From: Chitinophagaceae bacterium
Lineage (GTDB): Bacteria; Bacteroidota; Bacteroidia; Chitinophagales; Chitinophagaceae
Assembly: GCA_947488765.1 (NCBI GenBank)
Contig: CANLAE010000001.1
Coordinates: 1-64,000 of the forward strand
DNA: 64,000 bases
Direction: 5' to 3'
The notes below the pieces were generated by a model. It did not search any database. It saw nothing but the letters and a program-made list of their open reading frames with translations, and was not told the DNA's origin. The position numbers were made by a program, and so were the translations under genes. Of this stretch, positions 17,853 through 26,967 are shown piece after piece (position 1 is the first letter of the stretch; every line of letters starts with the position of its first letter).

Positions 17853-18903
17853 GTTCTATTATTTTTTTTGCATTTTCTTTTTCATTAATAGTTGCAGCAT
17901 CAACTGTTGTAATCAATTGTTCTCCATTGGTTCTGCTGCTGGTACTTTTCCAATAGCCTCTGTCATAATAATTGAGTAATATCCTGAAACATCCTTCTAC
18001 ATTATCTTCCAATAAAAAATTAATGGCATTTTTGGTATCAAGTCCTCCCAGTCTTTTTTTAATTCGAAGTATTGCGTTGATTAAAAGTTCGTTGCTGAAT
18101 TTTCCATAATCGTTTACAATATGTTGTAGTCTTTCTTCAAAAGGAATGTTTAGAAACAGGAGTGGCTTATTTCTTAAAATATTAAAAAAAGCAGCAGGAA
18201 TATTTAAGTTGCCAATGCGCTGGCTTTCATTTTCAATCCAGATTATTTCGTTTTCATTTTCAACTTTACTTAATGCTGTTGCCAATAAATTCTCAAACAT
18301 TTCCTGCGTGGGTTGCGGATCAACCCCAAGCCCTCCAAAAGCGGAACCTTTGTGGTTTGCGAGTCCTTCTAAATCAATAATTTTTTCGCCGTTTTTTTGT
18401 AACTGATGCAACAAAGGCGTTTTGCCACTGCCCGTATAACCTCCAATAATTTTAATATTATAATTGTTTTCAAAATGCTTTAAAACCCAATGTCTGTAAG
18501 CTTTATAGCCACCAATTAAAGTATAAACTTTGAAGCCATATAAATCTAATAACCAAGCTACAGCTGCACTTCTCATTCCGCCACGCCAACAATGAACCAA
18601 CACAACTTTAGAAAACTCTTCTGCAATTTTTGGTTTTTGTAAATTAAAAATTGCTTCAACCGTTTCTACCATACCCACCATCGAAGATCCAAAATATTTT
18701 AACCCGTGTTTAATGGCTTTTTGTCTACTTTCTTGTTTATATGCCGTACCAACAATTTTTCTTTCTTCATCAGAAAATAAAGGAAGTGAGATTGCATTTG
18801 GTATGTGTGCTTGCGCATATTCACCGGGGCTTCGCACATCTAATACAAGATTGGTTGCAGCAAGTTGTAAGAAATCTTGAAGGTTTAATCTTGTAATTGA
18901 CAT
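17827..18903 (-). CDS. mnmH: tRNA 2-selenouridine synthase
   Basis: A 358-residue protein (also called SelU). The N-terminal rhodanese domain (about 1-130) has the active Cys105 in HCWRGGMRS. The C-terminal P-loop domain has GGYTGSGKT at 154-162. It replaces sulfur of 2-thiouridine at wobble position 34 with selenium, using selenophosphate from the overlapping selD. A terminator-like hairpin ends about 15 nt before its ATG, which could both end the upstream gene and affect mnmH expression. Confidence 0.95.
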   Translation of the reverse strand: MSITRLNLQDFLQLAATNLVLDVRSPGEYAQAHIPNAISLPLFSDEERKIVGTAYKQESRQKAIKHGLKYFGSSMVGMVETVEAIFNLQKPKIAEEFSKVVLVHCWRGGMRSAAVAWLLDLYGFKVYTLIGGYKAYRHWVLKHFENNYNIKIIGGYTGSGKTPLLHQLQKNGEKIIDLEGLANHKGSAFGGLGVDPQPTQEMFENLLATALSKVENENEIIWIENESQRIGNLNIPAAFFNILRNKPLLFLNIPFEERLQHIVNDYGKFSNELLINAILRIKKRLGGLDTKNAINFLLEDNVEGCFRILLNYYDRGYWKSTSSRTNGEQLITTVDAATINEKENAKKIIEHARGNEQH

Positions 18904-18913
18904 GAATAAAAAT

Positions 18914-18941
18914 TAAAAAAAGCCCATTTTACAGGGCTTTT
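18914..18941 (-). terminator. Terminator or attenuator between the TPR gene and mnmH
   Basis: Stem AAAAGCCC/GGGCTTTT (18918-18941) with an 8-nt loop; on the minus strand the second arm is followed by a T-run. It lies after the TPR gene stop (18961) and ends about 15 nt from the mnmH ATG. If it ends transcription of the TPR gene, mnmH must start from a promoter in this short space or be attenuated through the hairpin. Confidence 0.65.
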
Positions 18942-18960
18942 AAATAAATATTGAATAATT

Positions 18961-19617
18961 CTATCCGGGAATTCTTGAAATATATTTTTCGATTTCCTTT
19001 ATTTGATCAACGACTTGTTGTGTTTTTGGTTTCAGTGCTTTTGCTTTTCTGAAAAAATCTTTTGCTGCTCGGAATTCTCTTTTGTTCATAAAAATTTGAC
19101 ACATCTGAAGATATGCAACGGCTTCACTTTCTTTATCACCAATGCCTGCACGAATTGCAGCTCGGATATAGCTTTCACCTTGTTTCATATCTCCTTTTTG
19201 CATGGCCATCATTCCCAGTTGCAATTTATTGTTGCCTTCGGCTTCGGGCATTGGGCTTCCCAATGAGCTACTTTTTTTCAAATGCTTTTCGGCAGAATCA
19301 AAGTCTTGTTTCATCATTGCAAGATTTCCTTTGATAGTATATAAAGTACTTCTTACAGGCTTGTACAACAAATTAGGAAACCAAATTGAGTTGATAATTT
19401 TTTCAACTTCTTCAATATTACCTGCTTCCATTGGTTCTTGAATTAATCTTAATGGACCAATAAAAAAATGACTTGCCAAACCAATTACAGCTAAAAAATA
19501 CAATGGGAATGTGGGCCAAAATCCGGCTGCATGTGTAATATTTAAAATGATTGCTGCAAGCAAAACGATCAAGCTCAACCAGAAACGATACTTAATTATA
19601 ATGTTATAAAATTTCAT
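18961..19617 (-). CDS. Membrane-anchored TPR protein
   Basis: A 218-residue protein. Two hydrophobic segments (about 11-29 and 33-55) form an N-terminal hairpin anchor. TPR-like helices follow at about 90-200 (AMMKQDFDSAEKHLKKSSSLG, MQKGDMKQGESYIRAAIRAG, FMNKREFRAAKDFFRKAKALKP). TPR units bind peptides or other proteins, and the partner is unknown. The -7 box TAGTTTTG lies 36 nt upstream of the ATG. It is separated from mnmH by a hairpin terminator. Confidence 0.75.
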   Translation of the reverse strand: MKFYNIIIKYRFWLSLIVLLAAIILNITHAAGFWPTFPLYFLAVIGLASHFFIGPLRLIQEPMEAGNIEEVEKIINSIWFPNLLYKPVRSTLYTIKGNLAMMKQDFDSAEKHLKKSSSLGSPMPEAEGNNKLQLGMMAMQKGDMKQGESYIRAAIRAGIGDKESEAVAYLQMCQIFMNKREFRAAKDFFRKAKALKPKTQQVVDQIKEIEKYISRIPG

Positions 19618-19652
19618 CTTTTTTGTTTAGTAATTCCGAAAAATTGATATAG

Positions 19653-19660
19653 CAAAACTA
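19653..19660 (-). promoter_or_regulatory. Candidate -7 box for the TPR gene
   Basis: The minus strand reads TAGTTTTG, matching TAnnTTTG, about 36 nt from the ATG at 19617. No clear -33 TTTG, so it is a partial match. Confidence 0.35.
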
Positions 19661-19738
19661 AAGCTTATTTTGTATGCTTTCAGGAAAAGTAATGATTTAA
19701 TGATAATTGGCAAACATAACATTAGATAAGATCGTAGA

Positions 19739-21190
19739 TTAATCCTTGGAAGATCTCCATTTGGTTGTATCTCCTTTTAATCTTTTCAATGCATCCCATT
19801 CTGATTGAATGCCTTTATCACCTTGCTCATTCATCCATGTTTTTAATTCGCCAAGCAATACCTCTTTCGTTTTTTGTAATGATTTTTCATCAACCAAATT
19901 TTTCAATTCGTAACGATCCTTTTTTAAATTATACAATTCAAACTCCGGACGATTTCTGTAGAGTTTTGCATGTTCTAATTGCTTTGGGTCATCTTTCACT
20001 TTTACCAACCAGCCTTCATATAATTTAGCCCCGATTTTTGAACCGGAGCAATAAAAAGGTGCTGTATAATTCATATTCCAGATTAATTTATAATCATGGT
20101 CTTGAATAGAACGAACCGGATAATTTTCTGAACCATTTTCAATGCCACGGGTGGTATGAATTCCATACACATATTTACGAACTTCTTTTGGTGTTCCTTT
20201 TAATGTTGCAAGAAAACTTTTACCGTCCAATTGCATTGTTTGTTCAAGATTTCCCCTCAAAGTTTTTGGATCTCCTCCTGCAGCTTCATACAATGTAGGA
20301 ACAACATCAATGTATTGGGTAAGAATATCTGTTCTAGTTTTTGGTTTAATGGCTTTTGGCCAACGAACAATGAATGCTGCTTTTAAACCCATATTGTAAC
20401 AAGTCCATTTGCCAAATGGCATTGATGAACCATGTTCACTCGCAAATAAAAACAGCGTATTATCTTTATTGCTTGAATTATCAACCATCTTCATACAATT
20501 ACCTACCAAACTATCGGCGTAAGTAATTTCTGCATAATATTTTACCAAGTTGGTTCTTGTATCTTTTGTATCAACCATGTATGGCGGAATGGTTATTTTA
20601 TCTGCATCATATTGATTTGGATTACCTCTGTTCCAAGGACCATGCGGTTGATTGGTAGCAACGATTAATAAATATGGTTTGCTTTTATCTTTATTAATCC
20701 AGGCATCAGCATCTGTAAGTTTAATATCAATTCCATCGCCATTATCACTGTTTCTGCCACCTAAATATTCAAAAGGAAAAGATGCAGCTGGTGCATAATG
20801 TTGTTTACCAATTAATGCAACACGATAACCAATTTTTGTAAAGTGTTGAACAATGCTGATAATATTATCGTACACTTTTGCATGATTGGGATAACTGCCA
20901 TTTTTCATAGGAAAAATTCCTGTGTATAAACTTTGTCTTGTTGGTCCGCACATTGCAGTTGCATTGTGCATGTTATCAAAACAAATTCCTTCTTTGGCGA
21001 GTTGCAAAAGATTCGGTGTTTTAACATCTGGATTACCGTAAGGTTCACAATCCACCGATGTCATATCATCAGCGATAAACAATAAGATGTCCGGTTTTTT
21101 TGTTGCTTGCGCAAATACATTTTGAATTGTGCTTGTAAAAATTGTAACTGCAAAAAGCAGGGCGATTTTTAAACCTTTTTGATTGTTCAT
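19739..21190 (-). CDS. Secreted sulfatase (heparan N-sulfatase-like)
   Basis: A 483-residue type I sulfatase with signal peptide (hydrophobic stretch about 8-27, cleavage near AQA). The metal site DDM and the maturation motif C81-G-P-T-R are present; Cys81 would be converted to formylglycine. It hydrolyses a sulfate ester or N-sulfate in the periplasm or outside. It resembles heparan N-sulfatase-like members more than the other sulfatases here, but substrate is not proven. It is the last gene of the polysaccharide block. Confidence 0.85.
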   Translation of the reverse strand: MNNQKGLKIALLFAVTIFTSTIQNVFAQATKKPDILLFIADDMTSVDCEPYGNPDVKTPNLLQLAKEGICFDNMHNATAMCGPTRQSLYTGIFPMKNGSYPNHAKVYDNIISIVQHFTKIGYRVALIGKQHYAPAASFPFEYLGGRNSDNGDGIDIKLTDADAWINKDKSKPYLLIVATNQPHGPWNRGNPNQYDADKITIPPYMVDTKDTRTNLVKYYAEITYADSLVGNCMKMVDNSSNKDNTLFLFASEHGSSMPFGKWTCYNMGLKAAFIVRWPKAIKPKTRTDILTQYIDVVPTLYEAAGGDPKTLRGNLEQTMQLDGKSFLATLKGTPKEVRKYVYGIHTTRGIENGSENYPVRSIQDHDYKLIWNMNYTAPFYCSGSKIGAKLYEGWLVKVKDDPKQLEHAKLYRNRPEFELYNLKKDRYELKNLVDEKSLQKTKEVLLGELKTWMNEQGDKGIQSEWDALKRLKGDTTKWRSSKD

Positions 21191-21200
21191 GTTTTAATTT

Positions 21201-22955
21201 TTATTCTTGGTTTTTTGATTGTTTTTTGTTGTTCCATGGCCAAGGTTTGGCTGATGTTCTTTGTGCTTCCTTTTCCCAGAGTTGTGCAAATTCTGTTACT
21301 TTATCGGGATACGTTTTTGCCAAATTTTTCATTTCTGTAGGATCTGTATCCATATCGTACAACTCCCATGCAGCTTCATCTTCAGCACCAAATGCTTTGT
21401 TCTTTTGTGTTCTTGAAACAAGTTTCCAATTAGCTACACGAATAGCACGATTGCCTTCATGCTCCCAAAAAATAAATGCTCTTTCGATAGGTTTATTGGT
21501 GAATGCGGGTTTCAAACTTTTCCCTTCAAATGGTTGAATTAAATTTTGATGGTATTCTTTCGGATAATTTAATTGAGCAATGTCAATACAAGTTGCCATA
21601 ACATCAATTAAATGAGAAGGCTGATTGGATAATTTTCCTTTGGCTGCAATGCCTTTGGGCCAATGAATAATTAGCGGAGATGCAATGCCACCTTCGTGTA
21701 CCCAATGCTTGTATAATCTAAAAGGTGTGTTGCTTACATTAGCCCATTCTTCGCCATAAGCCGTAAAAGTATTTGCAGGTCCGGGCATTACGCCTTTACC
21801 ACTTCTTACAAAATTTCCATCTCTGGTATAAACTGGTTTTTTATCTAAAAAAATGGAATCATAAGAATACGGTTTTACAACTTTTTGTTCGCTGGTAAGT
21901 GGCACTTCAGGAACATTAGAATCCAATGGTTCAGCACATCCGCCATTGTCGTGCATGTAAAAAATGACTGTGTTTTCTAGTTCACCTTTTTGTTCTAGTG
22001 CAGTAATAATTCTTCCAATTCCTTGATCCATAATATCAATCATAGCTGCATACACTTCCATTCTTTTGGCTTGCCATTCTTTCATAGGTTCATCATTCCA
22101 AGCAGGAATTGTTACACCTCTTTCAGTAAGTACACAGTTGGCACTAATGATACCCAACTTTTTAAGTTTATTGAATCGTTGTTCTCTGATATAATCCCAG
22201 CCTTTATCATATTGCCCTTTGTATTTTTTGACTTCACTTTCGGGTGCATGAAGTGGCCAATGTGCAGCTGTGTAAGCAATGTAAAAAAAGAAAGGTTTCC
22301 CGTTGGGATTTTCACGAATAAATTTAACTGCAGTATCGCTGATGGCGTTGGTATAATAAAAGTCTTTTGTGGGCGGTGCAATAAATTTATTGTTACTTAT
22401 TAATGTTCCGGGATCGTAATAACTACCCGAACCATTTAATGTTCCGAAGTAACGCTGAAACCCGCGCTGACAAGGCCAATTAGAAGAATCAGTTGTTCTG
22501 CCAAGGTTTTTTGCAATGTGCCATTTACCCGTCATGTACGTTGCATAGCCGGCTGATTGAAATACCTCAGCCATTGTTACTGCGTTTTTACTTAGGTCAT
22601 CTGCATAGCCTGTTTCTTTATAATTTTCCGTTGCCAAATGTCCCATTCCTGCCTGATGTGGATATAAGCCCGTTAATAGAGAGGCCCTTGTAGGACTACA
22701 TCGTGCTGTGTTGTAAAAGTGGGTAAAGCTTAATCCGTTTTTTGCCAACTTATCAATGTTAGGCGTTTTAATTTCAGAGCCGAAACATCCAATATCTGAA
22801 TAGCCCATGTCATCGGTAAGAATCACAATTACATTGGGTTTTTTTACAGAAGATTTTTGCGCAAATATTGAAACCAATGGAAAAATAAAACACATTAGAA
22901 ACAAAGGAGCGCCCTTTGTTAATTTATAAATTATATCATTTTTTATTACTGTCAT
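21201..22955 (-). CDS. Secreted arylsulfatase-type sulfatase
   Basis: A 584-residue sulfatase. A signal peptide of about 32 residues is followed by KPNVIVILTDDMGYSD (metal-binding Asp pair), the modification motif C86-S-P-T-R, TGKWHIAK and HDNGG. This is the long arylsulfatase-A type. It acts outside the cytoplasm on a sulfated ligand of unknown identity. The ATG lies 20 nt after the cupin stop and it ends 10 nt before the next sulfatase, so co-transcription is likely. Confidence 0.87.
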   Translation of the reverse strand: MTVIKNDIIYKLTKGAPLFLMCFIFPLVSIFAQKSSVKKPNVIVILTDDMGYSDIGCFGSEIKTPNIDKLAKNGLSFTHFYNTARCSPTRASLLTGLYPHQAGMGHLATENYKETGYADDLSKNAVTMAEVFQSAGYATYMTGKWHIAKNLGRTTDSSNWPCQRGFQRYFGTLNGSGSYYDPGTLISNNKFIAPPTKDFYYTNAISDTAVKFIRENPNGKPFFFYIAYTAAHWPLHAPESEVKKYKGQYDKGWDYIREQRFNKLKKLGIISANCVLTERGVTIPAWNDEPMKEWQAKRMEVYAAMIDIMDQGIGRIITALEQKGELENTVIFYMHDNGGCAEPLDSNVPEVPLTSEQKVVKPYSYDSIFLDKKPVYTRDGNFVRSGKGVMPGPANTFTAYGEEWANVSNTPFRLYKHWVHEGGIASPLIIHWPKGIAAKGKLSNQPSHLIDVMATCIDIAQLNYPKEYHQNLIQPFEGKSLKPAFTNKPIERAFIFWEHEGNRAIRVANWKLVSRTQKNKAFGAEDEAAWELYDMDTDPTEMKNLAKTYPDKVTEFAQLWEKEAQRTSAKPWPWNNKKQSKNQE

Positions 22956-22975
22956 ATCGATTAAAATAAATTGAA

Positions 22976-23635
22976 TTAATGCGGAATTTTAAATTCTATT
23001 ACAATATTGAATAAAGGAATATTGCTGAGATTTTTTACGGCATGCACAACAGGTTCAGCAAACTTTACCGTATTGGCAACTTGAATTCCTGTACCGGGTT
23101 TACCACTAGGTGAATGTCGGGGATCTGTTAATTGCACTTGATTTAAACGAACCACCAAACGTTGTGCATGACTGTGTAATTCACGAACATCGCCCGGTTG
23201 CAATCTTTCTTCAAATACACGAAATTCAGCATCTTCATACACCATGGTATTTTTCAAAGGCTCTAACCATTCTTCCGGTTTTGTAAGTGGAGGATGATTT
23301 TTTTTGAATGCAATTTCGAAATATGAACCAACGGGTAATTGATAAGATTGTGTTTCTAAGAATACTGCCAATTCTCCTCTTTTAAGATGAGTTGTTCCTT
23401 TGCTGCTTTTAATTGTTGTATTATCTAACGCAACAATAACCCTGCTTCCAAAGCCTTCCGTCTTTGAAGAAGTACATGCCGCAGAATCTTTGATTGCTCT
23501 GAAATATTCATTGTCGAGAGACAATGTATCAACATATTTTAAATTGGGAAAAAAGATATTTTTCTTACTCGTAATTGAAAATGCCTTTTGACTCACTAAA
23601 GAAAAAATCAACCCTATCGCAATAATTTTTTTCAT
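22976..23635 (-). CDS. Secreted cupin-like protein
   Basis: A 219-residue protein with a signal peptide (about 1-20, ending KAFS). Its C-terminal half has GDVRELHSHAQRLVVRLNQ (HxH plus downstream residues) and later PVVHAVKNLSN, consistent with a cupin metal site. Cupins such as KdgF act on unsaturated uronates made by lyases, and this gene is placed among lyases, but it is longer and exported, so the analogy is weak. It may bind or epimerise a carbohydrate. The block suggests periplasmic or extracellular use. Confidence 0.6.
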   Translation of the reverse strand: MKKIIAIGLIFSLVSQKAFSITSKKNIFFPNLKYVDTLSLDNEYFRAIKDSAACTSSKTEGFGSRVIVALDNTTIKSSKGTTHLKRGELAVFLETQSYQLPVGSYFEIAFKKNHPPLTKPEEWLEPLKNTMVYEDAEFRVFEERLQPGDVRELHSHAQRLVVRLNQVQLTDPRHSPSGKPGTGIQVANTVKFAEPVVHAVKNLSNIPLFNIVIEFKIPH

Positions 23636-23678
23636 TTTTTATGTTGAATATTAATTTGGGTTGTTATTAATTGTCTGA

Positions 23679-25763
23679 TTAATTTTTTGAAACAATGAAA
23701 GGCTTTGATTGAATGAAAGTATCGTTTTCAAACAATTGAATTGTGTACATTCCATTTGGCAAATGATTCGTTGAGAAATTAGTCATCGCATCTTTCACCT
23801 GCATTTTTTGAATTATTTTTCCTGTCATGTCGCTAATAACCAATTGGCTATTTGCTGTTATTTTATTTACCGAAATAATAATGAACCCCTTCGCAGGATT
23901 GGGATATAAGCCAATATTGATTTTATCATTCGACTTTAGTAAAATGATATTTGAAAATTTAAAACTACCATCTTTTTCTATCATCTTCAATCTGTAATAT
24001 TGATTTTGAGAGATAGAATGATTGTGCAGATAATTATATTTTGTTTGGTGATTGGCATTGATTCCGACAATTTTTTTGAAATCAATTCCGTTATTGCTTT
24101 CCTGAATTTCGTATTGCAATAAATTAATTTCATTGGCTACTTGCCAGTTGAATTGTATTTTATTTTCAATAGGTGCGGCTACAAAACGAATTAGCTGAAC
24201 AGGCAAAATGGTCAAAGGTTTTCCTGCACCAACTTGAGTAGAATCTAACGGACTTGCAATAATAGTTCCGGAGGCATTCAACTCATCACAACCAACATCA
24301 TAAATAGATGATCTTGTTTGTCCATTTGCATCTAACCCATTTAACAAACTACTGTATAAACTTGAATTGATTGCAGCATCCTGAACCACAGATGGAGGGG
24401 TTAAAATTCCATTTACTCTTGAACCAAAAGTTAGTGTAGTATTTGTAAATCCGGTTGCAGGAGTTAAACCCAATCCATTTGGTGCATTGTACATATTTCC
24501 CGAAGCAAAATAGGTAAGCAAATTGTTTGTTGTAGGAAGGTAAGCAGCCTGACCGGAAGACATTTTAATTAGATTGTTGGCAATAGTAACGCCCAAAGGC
24601 TGAAATGTATTTGCAGCATTATCGGTAAACCCTAAATATACGCCCGGACCACCAAGGCAGTTTACAATAGTATTAAAAGCAATTGTAGAACTATCCGCCG
24701 GCATGTATGAATTGACATGATTAACATCGGTGGTATCGTTTACAGAATAAAATCCATTATAAAAAACAATAGGACATCTCATAGTAGAAAAACTACTGGA
24801 GCTAACACCAACCCCTTCTATATAGTTGTTAAATACTCTGTGTCCTTTGTCAATGATTCTTATGCCATAAGCATCTGTAATAGCAGGGTTGTTATCAATA
24901 ATAAAATTGCCATAGACACTACAATATCTTCCTCTTCTTAAGGTTAAACCACCACTGCTATTTTTGATAGTGTTGTAACGATAAGTATTAAAGCCCGATT
25001 TATTAGAGATAACTTCTGGTTCGGTTTGGGTAAGGTTTTCAAACAAGTTGTATTCAATAACATTATAGGCATAAGTAGATGAAGTTAATCCAACCCCTAC
25101 TCTGATTGATTCTCCACCATTCCCTGAAATAAAACTTCTTTTATTGAAATAATTAGAATCAATTAAATGATAAGTTGGCGTTGATCTTTGAGGATAATTT
25201 GAGTTGTCGTACCAAACAACAACGGTTGCACCGCCGTTCCATTTATCAATAAATGTGCAATGATCCACTCTGTTTCGAATGCCATAAATAGATACCCACT
25301 TATTATCACTAACTGTAGCACCTGAAGCAGCTCCGGTTGTATCACTACTATAGTTTTCAATAGTAATATTATTCAGTCTGCAATAATCAGCACTTACACT
25401 ACTTGAATTTCTAAATTGAATTACATCATTGTATCCTGAATTGCCATTTGCAAATTTGAAGCCTGTAATTAGCAATCGTTTCGCAGAAAACTGTAAATAG
25501 GTATTCCCTGTAAACACAACGCCATTAAAGGTTTCAGCTCTTAATACAATCCATGCTGATGTAGATGTTCCTTTGGTATTGGTAATACTGATTTGTCCCC
25601 AACTATACGTTCCATTTGCAACAGTAACCGTATCGCCAGGATTTGCAGCTGAGATTCTACTTTGCAAATTAGCGTTTGTATTAACTACATAGTTGGTAGC
25701 ATTTGCTTTTATTGAAAGTAGCAAAGCAGTAATTAAAGAAAATATTTTAAAAGTAGATCTCAT
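23679..25763 (-). CDS. PL6-family polysaccharide lyase with T9SS tail
   Basis: A 694-residue right-handed beta-helix protein. A signal peptide (about 1-22) is followed by a PL6 domain (about 23-480). The catalytic signature EPEVISNKS (Ca ligands Glu, Lys base) and LRRG (Arg) is intact. Residues about 500-600 form a beta-sandwich linker. The last ~75 residues are a type A T9SS sorting domain (LYPNPAKGF, then a MTGKI segment and final Lys). It is thus exported and anchored, cleaving uronate polymers such as dermatan sulfate or alginate. The exact substrate is not decided. Confidence 0.85.
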   Translation of the reverse strand: MRSTFKIFSLITALLLSIKANATNYVVNTNANLQSRISAANPGDTVTVANGTYSWGQISITNTKGTSTSAWIVLRAETFNGVVFTGNTYLQFSAKRLLITGFKFANGNSGYNDVIQFRNSSSVSADYCRLNNITIENYSSDTTGAASGATVSDNKWVSIYGIRNRVDHCTFIDKWNGGATVVVWYDNSNYPQRSTPTYHLIDSNYFNKRSFISGNGGESIRVGVGLTSSTYAYNVIEYNLFENLTQTEPEVISNKSGFNTYRYNTIKNSSGGLTLRRGRYCSVYGNFIIDNNPAITDAYGIRIIDKGHRVFNNYIEGVGVSSSSFSTMRCPIVFYNGFYSVNDTTDVNHVNSYMPADSSTIAFNTIVNCLGGPGVYLGFTDNAANTFQPLGVTIANNLIKMSSGQAAYLPTTNNLLTYFASGNMYNAPNGLGLTPATGFTNTTLTFGSRVNGILTPPSVVQDAAINSSLYSSLLNGLDANGQTRSSIYDVGCDELNASGTIIASPLDSTQVGAGKPLTILPVQLIRFVAAPIENKIQFNWQVANEINLLQYEIQESNNGIDFKKIVGINANHQTKYNYLHNHSISQNQYYRLKMIEKDGSFKFSNIILLKSNDKINIGLYPNPAKGFIIISVNKITANSQLVISDMTGKIIQKMQVKDAMTNFSTNHLPNGMYTIQLFENDTFIQSKPFIVSKN

Positions 25764-25794
25764 ATTTATTTTACAGATTAATAAGTTTCATTTA

Positions 25795-26952
25795 TTATTT
25801 ACTTGATACACATCTGAACCCTAAATGTTCCATACCGGAATCTTCGGAGCTCTTCATTCTTGCTGCAGGTCTATAACCGCTACAATAAGAATCGCTGCAC
25901 AAAAACGAACCGCCACGCATTACTCTTTTTGAAACCAATGGCTCATCGGGATCATAACTTTTTTGTGGTCCTTTTGGATTTAAAGCCAATTTAATATTTT
26001 TAAACGTTGCATAATAATTGTAGTTGTATAAATCAGCACACCATTCCCATACATTACCCGACATATCATACAATCCATAACCATTTGGAGCAAATGATTT
26101 TACGGGAGCAGCTCCATAAAAACCATCTTTATTGGTATTGAGATAAGGGAAATTTCCTTGCCAGTAATTGCATTTTATTTTGCCACTATCTGGAGCTTCC
26201 TTGCCCCATGAATAAGGCATATTTTTCATGCCCCCTCTTGCTGCAAATTCCCATTCTGCTTCTGTAGGTAATCGTTTGCCTGCCCATTTGCAATAAGCAT
26301 CAGCATCTTCCCAACTGATATGTACAACAGGATAATTTTCTTTACCAACAATAGTACTATTAAGTCCTTGTGGATGTCTCCAGTTGGCTTGATGTGTCCA
26401 TTGCCACCATTGCCCGTAATCCTGCAAATCAACTGCCTCAGTTGTAGGTTTAAAAACCAATGAAGCTGCTTTCAACATATCCGAATCTGGCTTGGGTGTA
26501 TTAGCCGGTAATTGCTTTTTCAACATCTCCCAATCAACATCTTTTTCGGCAATTGTGATGTAGCCTGTTGCTTTTACAAATGCTTCAAATTGTTGATTGG
26601 TTACTTCAGTTTCATCCATAAAAAAACCACTTACTTGTACGGCATGTTTGGGGAATTCATCCGCTCTTGCTTGATTGTTATCTCCACCCATTGCAAATGT
26701 TCCACCTTCAATCCACACCATCCCAGCTCTTATTTTTTTTGCTGAAAGACCTGAATTTGCAGGGGTTTTAGAAGAATTTGATACAGGGAATCTGCTTGGG
26801 ATATTTTTTGAACAACAATCTTTTCCAGCTGTATCCTTTGCTATATTTTTTGTAACAACTGTCTTAGGATTTGTTGTTTTATTTTGTGCATACAGCAACT
26901 GTGAAGTAACTATTGCAAGCAAAATAAATCCATGTTTTATATTTAGTTTCAT
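25795..26952 (-). CDS. Formylglycine-generating enzyme (sulfatase-activating)
   Basis: A 385-residue FGE-sulfatase protein with signal peptide (about 1-22). The core has GMVWIEGGTFAMGG, HISWEDADAYCKWAGKRLPTEAEWE, GNVWEWC and RGGSFLCSDSYCSGYR. The two cysteines near residues 352 and 357 correspond to the copper-binding pair of active FGE, unlike many FGE-like proteins that lack them. It converts sulfatase Cys to formylglycine using oxygen, likely in the periplasm. The four sulfatases in this block all have the Cys-type motif, so they are its probable substrates. Confidence 0.9.
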   Translation of the reverse strand: MKLNIKHGFILLAIVTSQLLYAQNKTTNPKTVVTKNIAKDTAGKDCCSKNIPSRFPVSNSSKTPANSGLSAKKIRAGMVWIEGGTFAMGGDNNQARADEFPKHAVQVSGFFMDETEVTNQQFEAFVKATGYITIAEKDVDWEMLKKQLPANTPKPDSDMLKAASLVFKPTTEAVDLQDYGQWWQWTHQANWRHPQGLNSTIVGKENYPVVHISWEDADAYCKWAGKRLPTEAEWEFAARGGMKNMPYSWGKEAPDSGKIKCNYWQGNFPYLNTNKDGFYGAAPVKSFAPNGYGLYDMSGNVWEWCADLYNYNYYATFKNIKLALNPKGPQKSYDPDEPLVSKRVMRGGSFLCSDSYCSGYRPAARMKSSEDSGMEHLGFRCVSSK

Positions 26953-26967
26953 ATTGTGTATTTTGAC

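Noticed and set aside
22976-23635. KdgF-type uronate isomerase
   Set aside because: The HxH cupin site fits the superfamily, but the protein is exported and about twice the length of KdgF, so the specific name is not justified.
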